Source of the DNA: an uncultured Planctomycetaceae bacterium
GTDB taxonomy: Bacteria; Planctomycetota; Planctomycetia; Planctomycetales; Planctomycetaceae
NCBI GenBank assembly: GCA_903823545.1
Contig: CAIJTL010001222.1
Location: 1-14,497, forward strand
Reading direction: 5' to 3'
Length of the DNA: 14,497 nucleotides
Position numbers and translations under genes: made by a program. The notes under the pieces are model-generated. The model saw nothing but the letters and a program-made list of their open reading frames with translations. It did not search any database and was not told the DNA's origin. Position 1 is the first letter of the stretch; each line of letters opens with the position of its first letter. Shown piece after piece: positions 8,238 to 14,497 of the stretch.

Positions 8238-8271
8238 GCGAGTGAAAAAATGATCGTGGGTTTCCGTTGTC

Positions 8272-8285
8272 CGGTTTGAAAACCG
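8272..8285. other. Small hairpin between convergent genes
   Basis: CGGTT-tgaa-AACCG is a 5-bp stem in the 126-bp gap between the DUF1559-type gene and the convergent MutS-like gene. There is no T-run on either side, so it is at best a weak bidirectional termination signal. The rest of the gap shows nothing. Confidence 0.2.
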
Positions 8286-8363
8286 AGCGACAGAGTCGGG
8301 CCTTGTTTCAGGTTACTCTTCACGCAGCGATTGTGACTGGTTTAACCCAAACGCAAAGCGTCA

Positions 8364-10283
8364 CTACTTAATGCCTGAAGAATCGGACGTACCATTGTCA
8401 TCGTCCTTCATATCGCCGAGCCCAACGAGTCGCATCAACTCCAGCGCATTGCTGCGACGGACAACTCCTGGACGAAGTTGGTAATCGAACGTCATGCGAC
8501 CAGCTTCCAAGCGGTCTTCAAAATGGACGTTCAAGGCGATCGAACCCAACTGGCCGACGATGTCCGTCAACGCCAGATCGTGCGTCGTTACTAGCCCGAC
8601 TGCACCGCGATCGAGCAACCGTCGAATGATTCCCTCCGCACCAACGCGGCGGTCATGCGAATTCGTTCCAGGAAGAATCTCATCGATCAGAAATAACAGC
8701 GGAATCGGTCCGCCGGTTCGTTCGACGATACCTTTCAACCGCGAAATGACCGCGTAGAACAGCGATGATCCTTCAAGCAGCGAATCGTGAACTCGAATCG
8801 ACGAGGCCAATTCCACCGGCGACATTCGCAAGCGTTTCGCACGCACCGGTGCTCCTGCCAATGCCAGAACAATGTTGCAGCCGATCGTTCGTAACAACGT
8901 GCTCTTCCCCGACATATTCGAACCGCTGACCATCACCAAACGTGGCTCGGTTCCAAACTGGATGTCATTCCGAACGCACCGCTCCTCGGGGATCAACGGA
9001 TGCCCAAGCCCCGTCGCCTCGAAGATCAATCCGGATGACGCCACTTCGGCAAACGGATCGCCGGGATGCTCGAACGCGTATCCTGCCAATGAACTGACTG
9101 CCTCAAATTGTCCGACCGCATCTAACCATTGCTCGATGTGTGGACCAACAGAAGCTCGCCAACGTTCGATCGCGTTCGTCAGCCAGATGGGTAAGCAGAG
9201 CAAAAATGCAATCGGTGCAAACAACTGGTTATGCAACGCACTGTCGAGCCACGCCGACAACTTTTGTAGGCGATGAATCTGCCACGACGGCACATGCCGC
9301 TCACTTTCAAGCTGCGATCGCAACGCCGCCAGTAACGGAGTCTGAAAGCGTTCTGCTTCGAGAACGTTCAGCACCTGCGACAAAATCGCGAGTCCAGAGT
9401 TCGCTCGGTCGATCTCATGAGCCACTCGCAACAACGAGTCCTTCAACGCGAAGTGCATCAGCAATTCGACAATCGCAACGAGCGCCAAAAATGACAACGG
9501 CCATCCCAGCGTGAACCAACCGATCCCAAACACGACCGCCGCGACACCGAGCACACCGGACGCAACTAACCAACGTCGCGACAAAATCTGCGGCGGTTGA
9601 GCAGCCCACTCCAGCAACAGTTTTTGGTCGAGCGAGTCATGCACTTCCGCCGGAAGCAATGCCAGATTTTCTCGCAGATCGACGCGATCACGCAATTCCG
9701 TAATTGCTCGCTGACGGAAATCGATCACGGTCGAACTCGCAGCACTACGCAGCCAATCCGCTAAGACATCTTCACCAAGCCGGGTACGCGCACGGCATAA
9801 GAGTTGAAACAACGACCCTTTGCCAAACAAATCTAAGTCGCATTCATACGGATGATGTTCGTCAACGTAACGCTCACCCGTGTTTCCCGATTCGAGCCAG
9901 CGATGCTCCAATCGTTCCAGATTCTGTCCGTGATAAACGATCCCTCGCCGACACCGATCCAACTGCCGCGAAACCGATTCGTGCTTCACCACAGCAGCGA
10001 GAAATCCCACGATCGGCAGCAAACAAAGCCACCAATTGAAATCCGCCGCGTTAAGCCCCCAAGCGATCAATCCAACTTCTGCGACGAAGAGTGCTGCTCG
10101 TGTGAGTGACAAGCGGCGATCGATGACCGCAAGGACTTTCTCTCGCTGAGCAAACTCAGTTTGACGTCGTTGATATTCCGCGCGAGGAACGTCGGCTAAG
10201 CGACCACTCTCAGCGGCGGACGCTGTCGAACGCGAGGACGATGCAAATACAGCCAACTTCACAAATCCGATTGAAAGGGACAC
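8364..10283 (-). CDS. Membrane-anchored MutS-like ATPase
   Basis: 639 aa. The C-terminal third is a MutS-type ABC ATPase: GHPL (427-430), Walker A SGSNMSGKST (453-462), a MutS signature region ELASSIRVHDSLLEGSSLFY (491-510), Walker B LLFLIDEILPGTNSHDR (529-545), and the H-loop TTHDL (566-570). The middle (about 143-220) matches the MutS core: DLDLFGKGSLFQLLCRARTR, then LADWLRS. The N-terminal mismatch-reading domain with its Phe-x-Glu motif is absent. Instead there are hydrophobic segments at about 61-77, 82-99, 237-257, 261-280 and 354-370. Similar membrane MutS-like proteins are annotated in Planctomycetes and Bacteroidetes with unknown function; classical mismatch repair is unlikely. The proposed start is GTG with no visible Shine-Dalgarno, so the exact N-terminus is uncertain. 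It lies 66 bp downstream of selA. Confidence 0.88.
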   Translation of the reverse strand: MSLSIGFVKLAVFASSSRSTASAAESGRLADVPRAEYQRRQTEFAQREKVLAVIDRRLSLTRAALFVAEVGLIAWGLNAADFNWWLCLLPIVGFLAAVVKHESVSRQLDRCRRGIVYHGQNLERLEHRWLESGNTGERYVDEHHPYECDLDLFGKGSLFQLLCRARTRLGEDVLADWLRSAASSTVIDFRQRAITELRDRVDLRENLALLPAEVHDSLDQKLLLEWAAQPPQILSRRWLVASGVLGVAAVVFGIGWFTLGWPLSFLALVAIVELLMHFALKDSLLRVAHEIDRANSGLAILSQVLNVLEAERFQTPLLAALRSQLESERHVPSWQIHRLQKLSAWLDSALHNQLFAPIAFLLCLPIWLTNAIERWRASVGPHIEQWLDAVGQFEAVSSLAGYAFEHPGDPFAEVASSGLIFEATGLGHPLIPEERCVRNDIQFGTEPRLVMVSGSNMSGKSTLLRTIGCNIVLALAGAPVRAKRLRMSPVELASSIRVHDSLLEGSSLFYAVISRLKGIVERTGGPIPLLFLIDEILPGTNSHDRRVGAEGIIRRLLDRGAVGLVTTHDLALTDIVGQLGSIALNVHFEDRLEAGRMTFDYQLRPGVVRRSNALELMRLVGLGDMKDDDNGTSDSSGIK

Positions 10284-10349
10284 AACGAGACAACAACTGA
10301 AACTAGCAGTGAGGAAAGCTCTGTGGCATTCCTTGCTTGAACAAGACTC

Positions 10350-11804
10350 TTAACGGCGAGACTGCGCTCCAGCAACGGCAGCAAGTCGAATTGCTAATGC
10401 GAGACGTGAATCATCCTCCGGAAGAACACTCCTCAAATCCAAGAAGACAGCCTCTTGTTGGATGCGACCAAAGACACGAATCGTCCCCAGCCGCAAACGT
10501 TGAGACAGGTCATTGGCCGACAACGAAGAGTGCTGCAATCGCAGCACGACGGTAGGCAACTCAACCTCCGGCAACGAGCCACCACCAACTGCGGCAGCAC
10601 TTTGTTCCAGCGAAAGCTCGAACGCAGAAAACTCACCGATCTCAGTCAGAATGGCTTCGCCGCGCCGTCGGAGTTCCGGCAACTGAGCCGCTAACATCGC
10701 AAGAGTTGGTATCTCGACCGTTGCCTCACCACGCAAATAAGACTCCAAAGTCGCCTGCAACGCGGCCAAAGTCAGCTTGTCAACTCGGACCGCTCGAGCC
10801 AAAGGGTGTCGACGAATTCGATCGACGAATTCACGCTTGCCCAAAATGATTCCACACTGCGGCCCACCCAACAATTTGTCGCCACTGCCAAGTACAACGT
10901 CAGCGCCAGCAACCAAGCTGTTTTGAAATGTCGGCTCCGTCGGCAGACCGAACTGCGCGACATCTACCAATGCTCCGCTGCCAATGTCATCAATGGCAAT
11001 CAGGCCCCGTTCATGGGCCATCGATACTAACTCCGCAATGGAAGGTGTCTCGCTGAAACCCACGATGCGATAGTTCGACGGATGCACGTGCATCACAGCC
11101 GCCGTGTTTGCCGAGCAAGCCCGTTGATAATCCTCAAGGTGAGTCCGATTCGTTGTGCCAACTTCACGCAGCACTGCCCCACTCAAGTTGAAGATCTCGG
11201 GCAGCCGAAACGAACCGCCAATTTCGATCAACTGGCCGCGTGAGATAATCACCTCTCGCCCGGAACACAGTGCTTGCAAGGCCAACAATGTCGCCGCCGC
11301 GTTGTTGTTGACGATCAAGACATCCTCGCAACCTGTCAACGTGCGAAAGGCGGACTCCAGTTGATGTCCGCGATAACGCCGCTCGGAAGTTGCCAAATCG
11401 ATTTCGACATTGCAGTAACCGCTGAGTTCCACAAGCGACTGTCTCGCAGAGGCCGAAAGGGGTGCACGACCTAGCCCCGTGTGCAGAATGACTCCGGTTG
11501 CATTGATGACTCGGCAAAGTTGCCTGTGCTCGGCAGCTTGAGCCTGAGCTACAACAAGTTCTGCCAAGTAATCGGTCCAACCTTCCCGTTCAGGCGGCAG
11601 CGAATTCTCGACTGCAACCGCCAAATGTTCGACCTCTAAAATTTCGGTCGGCGAAACGCTTATTCGCTGCCTAGCGTTTTGCAGAGCCTCTCGAATCCAA
11701 CACAAGACAGATTCACGACCGTACTCAGCAACCAAAGGCACCACCGATGACTGTCCCAAGACATCTTGAACCGGCGGCAAAATTCTCAGAGCTTCGAGCA
11801 GCAT
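10350..11804 (-). CDS. selA: L-seryl-tRNA(Sec) selenium transferase
   Basis: 484 aa, full length for SelA (about 460-480). This PLP enzyme converts seryl-tRNA(Sec) to selenocysteyl-tRNA(Sec) using selenophosphate. The N-terminal tRNA-binding domain is present and starts ALRILPPVQDVL. Motifs: VINATGVILHTGLGRAPLS (99-117), YCNVEIDLATSERRYRG (130-146), VNNNAAATLL (165-174), ISRGQLIEIGGSFRLPEI (187-204), REVGTTNRTHLEDY (213-226), AIDDIGSGALVD (270-281) and GSGDKLLGGPQCGII (306-320). Lys310 is the PLP lysine (E. coli Lys295). The ATG at 11804 has only a weak GAGA upstream. selB and selD are not in the window. The MutS-like gene follows on the same strand after 66 bp, so a shared transcript is possible. 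It is divergent from the mraZ homologue. Confidence 0.95.
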   Translation of the reverse strand: MLLEALRILPPVQDVLGQSSVVPLVAEYGRESVLCWIREALQNARQRISVSPTEILEVEHLAVAVENSLPPEREGWTDYLAELVVAQAQAAEHRQLCRVINATGVILHTGLGRAPLSASARQSLVELSGYCNVEIDLATSERRYRGHQLESAFRTLTGCEDVLIVNNNAAATLLALQALCSGREVIISRGQLIEIGGSFRLPEIFNLSGAVLREVGTTNRTHLEDYQRACSANTAAVMHVHPSNYRIVGFSETPSIAELVSMAHERGLIAIDDIGSGALVDVAQFGLPTEPTFQNSLVAGADVVLGSGDKLLGGPQCGIILGKREFVDRIRRHPLARAVRVDKLTLAALQATLESYLRGEATVEIPTLAMLAAQLPELRRRGEAILTEIGEFSAFELSLEQSAAAVGGGSLPEVELPTVVLRLQHSSLSANDLSQRLRLGTIRVFGRIQQEAVFLDLRSVLPEDDSRLALAIRLAAVAGAQSRR

Positions 11805-11926
11805 GGCGTTTGTCTCAATAGAGATTGGCTTTGCGGCATTGTCCGGGCTTTACCTCGCGAAGCCAGTCTCCCGGTTGCGATGATTTTTCCGAGTAGGCCT
11901 AGTTTTCATTTGCGGAACGGTGGGGC

Positions 11927-11939
11927 GACGATTATCGTC
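11927..11939. promoter_or_regulatory. 13-bp perfect palindrome in the selA-mraZ intergenic region
   Basis: GACGAT-t-ATCGTC is perfectly symmetric around the T at 11933. It lies in the 218-bp region between the divergent selA and mraZ starts, where an operator for either gene would be expected. A smaller palindrome, TAGGCCTA, lies at 11894-11901. No regulator can be named. Confidence 0.35.
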
Positions 11940-12014
11940 CTCGTCGTAGTTGCGGGCTTTTGGCCCTGGCGATCTTTGGAAATTGGTTGATTGTGGGTTT
12001 TGAGCCCAATACGA

Positions 12015-12035
12015 TCTCTCCCATGTCAGGAGAGA
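12015..12035 (+). promoter_or_regulatory. Hairpin presenting the mraZ start codon in its loop
   Basis: TCTCTCC (12015-12021) pairs perfectly with GGAGAGA (12029-12035). The 7-nt loop (12022-12028) contains the ATG at 12023-12025. No Shine-Dalgarno is visible upstream, so this hairpin may matter for initiation. The same 5' arm could also pair with a second GGAGAGA at 12047-12053. Confidence 0.45.
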
Positions 12036-12505
12036 CCTTCATTACTGGAGAGACCAAGCGAACGATCGATGATCGTTACCGGATCACGTTGCCGTCCGAT
12101 ATGGCTGACGCAATCTCTGATGCAGATGGCAACTGCATCCTGGCAAAAGAGCGATCCGGATGCCTCAGTTTGTGGCGAGCTGCCGACTGGCAAAAGCGGA
12201 TCGATGACGGCGTGGCGCTGATCAAGCAAAAGATTCAGACTGGCCGCATGGAGTCGCGATGGAGCGATGTCCAACGACTCGGACGAATGCTGTCAACGCG
12301 ATATCGCACTGTCTCACTAGCAAACCGATCCCGACTGCTTATCCCAGAAGGTTTTCGTGAGTTTCTTGAGGTTCCGGCGAATCAAGACGTGATGATCGTT
12401 GGAGCTGCAATTTGCGTGGAAATCTGGAGTCCCGCCGCATGGCTGGAAGCACTCCGCGAAGATATGCCGAAGTTCGGACCGTTGTTTACAGAACTGTCCG
12501 CATAA
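12023..12505 (+). CDS. mraZ: MraZ-family transcriptional regulator (tandem SpoVT/AbrB domains)
   Basis: 160 aa from the ATG; MraZ is usually about 140-150. It has two tandem swapped-hairpin AbrB domains. The first (about 5-55) contains the family signature [14 protein letters not shown] (14-27, Asp16/Arg20 of the DxxxR type). The second (about 92-138) contains [17 protein letters not shown] (99-115), then QDVMIVGA and [21 protein letters not shown] (82-93) is the typical linker into domain 2. MraZ normally represses the division/cell-wall (dcw) operon it heads, binding repeated TGGG boxes. Here no rsmH, ftsL or mur gene follows and no tandem boxes are seen upstream. In-frame TTG (11960) and GTG (11993) starts exist, but the ATG fits the family N-terminus. 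It is followed after 5 bp by a large inverted repeat. I am confident in the family, less so in the symbol implying dcw control. Confidence 0.85.
   Translation: MSGETFITGETKRTIDDRYRITLPSDMADAISDADGNCILAKERSGCLSLWRAADWQKRIDDGVALIKQKIQTGRMESRWSDVQRLGRMLSTRYRTVSLANRSRLLIPEGFREFLEVPANQDVMIVGAAICVEIWSPAAWLEALREDMPKFGPLFTELSA
12029..12055 (+). repeat. Direct repeat of 9 bp at the mraZ 5' end
   Basis: GGAGAGACC occurs at 12029-12037 and 12047-12055, 18 bp apart. It encodes the duplicated GET in GETFITGET of the protein N-terminus. The first copy forms the 3' arm of the start-codon hairpin; the second can compete for the same 5' arm. Confidence 0.6.
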
Positions 12506-12510
12506 GTCAT

Positions 12511-12599
12511 TTGGATTTGGGACTCATCTTCCACTCGCGAAACGTGGTCAAGGAGGACGTGCTCTTGTTTCGCGGGTGGAAAATGAGCCTCAAAACTAA
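12511..12599. repeat. Long imperfect inverted repeat (33-nt arms, 23-nt loop)
   Basis: Arm 12511-12543 pairs with arm 12567-12599. Of 33 positions, 27 are Watson-Crick, 3 are G-U wobbles and 3 are mismatches in the plus-strand RNA. The inner core (12523-12543 with 12567-12587) has 19 of 21 Watson-Crick pairs. It starts 5 bp after the mraZ stop codon. No T-run follows, so it is not a standard intrinsic terminator, although it would strongly fold in the mraZ transcript. Confidence 0.75.
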
Positions 12600-12639
12600 C
12601 CCGAAGACTGAAGAAGAACGTCAAAAACCAAAACCCACA

Positions 12640-12662
12640 CGGGCAACCACCTCGCATGCCCG
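12640..12662. repeat. Hairpin with CGGGCA/TGCCCG arms, copy 1
   Basis: CGGGCA (12640-12645) pairs with TGCCCG (12657-12662) across an 11-nt loop. The identical arm pair recurs at 12777-12801. Confidence 0.45.
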
Positions 12663-12718
12663 GTTCGAGAATGAGAAGCAAGACACACTCAGCGTCTTCT
12701 TATCCCGCTCACCCCGAC

Positions 12719-12747
12719 TGAGCCTCCAAGGCACCACGGATGGCTCA
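12719..12747. repeat. Hairpin with TGAGCC/GGCTCA arms
   Basis: TGAGCC (12719-12724) pairs with GGCTCA (12742-12747). TCC/GGA inside the stem extends it to 9 bp with a one-base bulge. Confidence 0.4.
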
Positions 12748-12776
12748 TAAGGCAGGGATGCCGCTACTCGCTCGAC

Positions 12777-12801
12777 CGGGCATGTGCTTTTACTTTGCCC
12801 G
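12777..12801. repeat. Hairpin with CGGGCA/TGCCCG arms, copy 2
   Basis: CGGGCA (12777-12782) pairs with TGCCCG (12796-12801) across a T-rich 13-nt loop. The arm hexamers are the same as in the hairpin at 12640-12662. Confidence 0.45.
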
Positions 12802-12910
12802 AAACAGTGGCATTTTGACGCATCAGAGCTTGTTGATTCAGCCGATCAAGAGCAGAATGTCGCGTCCCAAGCTGATCCCTGCCACACAACCCACCGTTTC
12901 TGAACCTCAT

Positions 12911-12915
12911 AGGAG
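12911..12915 (+). promoter_or_regulatory. Ribosome binding site deciding the DUF1501 start
   Basis: AGGAG lies 8 nt before the ATG at 12924. The alternative in-frame GTG at 12915 overlaps this site and is therefore unlikely. Confidence 0.75.
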
Positions 12916-12923
12916 TGCCCGCT

Positions 12924-14228
12924 ATGTTGAGTTTCTTCGGCGAACGTCAACGCAATTGTGATTCGGTATCGCGACGCTCTTTCCTGCAATTGGGCGCAAT
13001 GGGGGTCGGCGGACTGACTCTGGCTGACTTGCTTCGATTGGAAGCAAAGGCTGGTGCCAAGGCATCCAAGAAATCGGTCATCAACATCATTCTTAGTGGT
13101 GGCCCGTCCCATCTCGATACTTTCGATTTGAAGCCAAACGCCCCTTCTGAAATTCGTGGCGAGTTCCGCCCGATCTCGACCAATGTCTCCGGATTTGAAA
13201 TTGCCGAGCACATGCCGAAGTTGGCCACGCTCGCGGACAAGTTCTCCGTCGTGCGGTCGATCACAGGCATGAATGACGAGCACACGAACTCTCAATCAGA
13301 CAGTGGATGGTCGGCAAACTCATTGCAGTCAATCGGCGGACGTCCCAGCTTGGGAGCTGTGATGTCCAAGACTTGGGGACCAGCACAGATCACGCCGCAT
13401 GGAGCTGCTCCGACGTTCGTCGATCTGACGAATGGGGTCACACGCCCTGGATTCCTCGGCCAAGTTCATGCCGCTTTTTCGCCAGACGGTGTCGGTCGCC
13501 AAAACCTGACTCTCAACAATCAAGTAACTCTGAAGCGACTTGATGACCGCAAGGCATTGCTCAGTGGTCTGAACAGTGTACGGCAAGGGACCGACTCGCA
13601 CGGGATGATGAACGCGCTCGACAGCTTCACCGATCGAGCAGTCAACTTGATCACGTCTGGCGAAGTCGCGAAGGCTCTTGATCTCAAGCACGAAGACCCG
13701 CGCACGGTCGCGAAGTATGGAATCGATAAGGATCAACAGAATCAACGCATGATTTTGGCTCGGCGCTTGATTCAAGCGGGAACTCGCTGTGTCACGTTCT
13801 CTTGGGGTGGCTGGGACACGCACCAAAACAACTTCGGCCACTTGAAGATGCAGCTGCCCAATCTCGACCCGGGCCTGAGCGCACTGATCGAAGACTTGGA
13901 TGCTCATGGCATGCTCGATGACACAATCATTCTGATGTCCGGTGAATTCGGGCGAACTCCACGCATCAACGGAACCGCTGGCCGAGACCACTGGGCTCGG
14001 TCCGCGTTCTTTTATATGGCTGGTGGTGGATTCCGTCATGGACAGGCAATCGGTTCCACGAATCGACTCGGAGAAGTCGCACACGATCGCCCCGTCCATT
14101 TCCAAAATGTCTTTGCTACGGTTTACAAGCAGCTCGGAATCGATCCAGACGCGATCACGTTGATCGACCCAAACGGCCGGCCGCAGTATTTGGTCGACGA
14201 CCGCAAAGTCATCAACGAATTGGTGTAA
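12924..14228 (+). CDS. Tat-exported DUF1501 protein
   Basis: 434 aa, the normal length for DUF1501 (PF07394), a family in the alkaline-phosphatase/sulfatase-like fold that is massively expanded in Planctomycetes. The N-terminus is a twin-arginine signal: SRRSFLQLGAMG (16-27) followed by a hydrophobic stretch, so folded export is expected. Family motifs: INIILSGGPSHLDTFDLKP (53-71, putative metal-binding), EIRGEFRPI (76-84), GFEIAEHMPKLA (90-101), FSVVRSITG (107-115), FSWGGWDTHQNNF (292-304), ILMSGEFGRTPRING (336-350), GRDHW (353-357) and HFQNVFATVYKQLGIDP (392-408). The biochemical role is not established. In planctomycetes these genes usually follow a DUF1549/DUF1553 cytochrome-like partner; here the upstream 400 bp is non-coding, so it stands alone. 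A terminator follows 27 bp downstream. Confidence 0.93.
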   Translation: MLSFFGERQRNCDSVSRRSFLQLGAMGVGGLTLADLLRLEAKAGAKASKKSVINIILSGGPSHLDTFDLKPNAPSEIRGEFRPISTNVSGFEIAEHMPKLATLADKFSVVRSITGMNDEHTNSQSDSGWSANSLQSIGGRPSLGAVMSKTWGPAQITPHGAAPTFVDLTNGVTRPGFLGQVHAAFSPDGVGRQNLTLNNQVTLKRLDDRKALLSGLNSVRQGTDSHGMMNALDSFTDRAVNLITSGEVAKALDLKHEDPRTVAKYGIDKDQQNQRMILARRLIQAGTRCVTFSWGGWDTHQNNFGHLKMQLPNLDPGLSALIEDLDAHGMLDDTIILMSGEFGRTPRINGTAGRDHWARSAFFYMAGGGFRHGQAIGSTNRLGEVAHDRPVHFQNVFATVYKQLGIDPDAITLIDPNGRPQYLVDDRKVINELV

Positions 14229-14255
14229 GCAATCTGGAACTCGCGAAAATCATGT

Positions 14256-14307
14256 AGGCCGCTGAAGGTTGAGAATCATCTCGCCGTCAACGGCCTGTTT
14301 CTTTTTT
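14256..14307 (+). terminator. Rho-independent terminator of the DUF1501 gene
   Basis: The outer stem AGGCCG (14256-14261) pairs with CGGCCT (14291-14296). Inner TGA/TCA and GAGA/TCTC pairings strengthen it. It is followed by GTTTC and six T residues (14302-14307). Confidence 0.75.
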
Positions 14308-14497
14308 GCATTGGAATCATGGTAGGGGTCGGCTCGCATTATTCGTAAACGCTGTTGCTGGTCACGAAATGGTCGCCTGAAACGGGATTGCATCGAAATG
14401 GGGCAGCATGAAGTCTGAACCTCATCAGTGGCTCCGAAGTTGTCTGTTCGCTGTGTGAGTCCCTTCCTGTCGCACCGCCTCCAAAGGTTGAAGCGAC
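14308..14497. other. Right-end stretch with no recognised feature
   Basis: No complete gene, RBS or repeat is visible in these 190 bp. One minus-strand frame stays open from the right edge to a stop near 14344 (about 50 codons), but it shows no family resemblance. Whether a gene enters from the right cannot be decided here. Confidence 0.4.

Larger units (their letters stand above)
12506..12914. other. Structured non-coding region between mraZ and the DUF1501 gene
   Basis: This 409-bp stretch shows no credible gene on either strand: short open frames here have no family resemblance and no RBS. It holds one long inverted repeat (12511-12599) and several GC-rich hairpins (12640-12662, 12719-12747, 12777-12801). 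The segment CATGCCCGGTTCGAG (12655-12669) is also roughly complementary to the stretch at 12772-12784. Possible readings are a degenerate miniature mobile element, a non-coding RNA or long 3' UTR, or stacked termination signals. The promoter of the DUF1501 gene must lie in its right part, but I cannot place it. Confidence 0.5.

Noticed and set aside
8238..8363. Bidirectional intrinsic terminator between the convergent genes
   Set aside because: Stems are 4-6 bp and lack adjacent T-runs on both strands.
11914..11998. TGGG-type mraZ boxes upstream of the mraZ homologue
   Set aside because: Only isolated GTGGG occurrences (about 11920 and 11993) are present. The tandem, regularly spaced triplet expected of mraZ boxes is missing.
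11960..12022. Upstream TTG/GTG starts adding up to 21 residues to the MraZ homologue
   Set aside because: The added residues do not match the MraZ N-terminus and no convincing RBS supports them; the ATG at 12023 fits the family.
12412..12750. 112-aa plus-strand open frame covering the inverted repeat
   Set aside because: It starts inside mraZ in another frame, runs through the hairpins, is very basic and polar, and has no RBS or family similarity.
13329..14105. 258-aa minus-strand open frame
   Set aside because: It is antisense to the DUF1501 gene. The composition follows the codon pattern of the real gene and no domain is seen.
1..14497. CRISPR array, tRNA/rRNA genes, insertion sequences or prophage genes
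   Set aside because: No regularly spaced direct repeats, no tRNA-like cloverleaf that I could recognise, and no transposase, integrase or phage protein motifs in any frame.

Overview
The window looks like chromosomal DNA of a planctomycete. It carries a Tat-exported DUF1501 protein, a secreted DUF1080 (3-keto-disaccharide hydrolase type) protein, a DUF1559-type protein with the terminal LHADG signature, and a membrane-anchored MutS-like ATPase. This combination is typical of Planctomycetes. I see no transposase, integrase, tRNA, rRNA or CRISPR array, and codon use looks even across the genes, so this reads as a core-type region rather than an island.

Left part (1-2435): ahcY (adenosylhomocysteinase, minus strand, running off the left edge) is divergent from metF (methylenetetrahydrofolate reductase, plus strand). 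Both belong to the activated-methyl/one-carbon cycle. AhcY removes S-adenosylhomocysteine and releases homocysteine; MetF makes the methyl-THF that remethylates it. The 225-bp shared intergenic region holds two palindromes and a weak promoter-like pair.

Middle plus-strand run (2527-8237): DUF1080 protein, aldo/keto reductase, MoxR-type AAA+ ATPase, ROK sugar kinase, and a 579-aa zinc-ribbon/membrane/DUF1559 protein. Gaps are about 10, 93, 46 and 12 bp. The DUF1080-AKR and ROK-DUF1559 pairs are tight enough to be cotranscribed. A secreted keto-sugar hydrolase, an oxidoreductase and a sugar kinase together suggest a carbohydrate-processing theme, but this is inference.

Minus-strand pair (8364-11804): selA (L-seryl-tRNA(Sec) selenium transferase), then 66 bp downstream a MutS-like ATPase with several membrane segments. 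It lacks the mismatch-recognition domain. The presence of selA predicts selenocysteine use in this organism.

Right part (12023-14497): a MraZ-family regulator, divergent from selA and not next to rsmH or other division/cell-wall genes. Its start codon lies in the loop of a perfect 7-bp hairpin. Five bases after its stop codon begins a long imperfect inverted repeat with 33-nt arms. It opens a 409-bp non-coding stretch rich in hairpins, two of which share the same arm hexamer. Then comes a DUF1501 Tat protein with a clear RBS and a good intrinsic terminator. The last 190 bp hold nothing recognisable.

No single locus is clearly a new multi-gene system. The items most worth following are the structured non-coding region after mraZ, the chimeric zinc-ribbon/DUF1559 membrane protein, the membrane MutS paired with selA, and the ROK kinase lacking the family's cysteine zinc motif.
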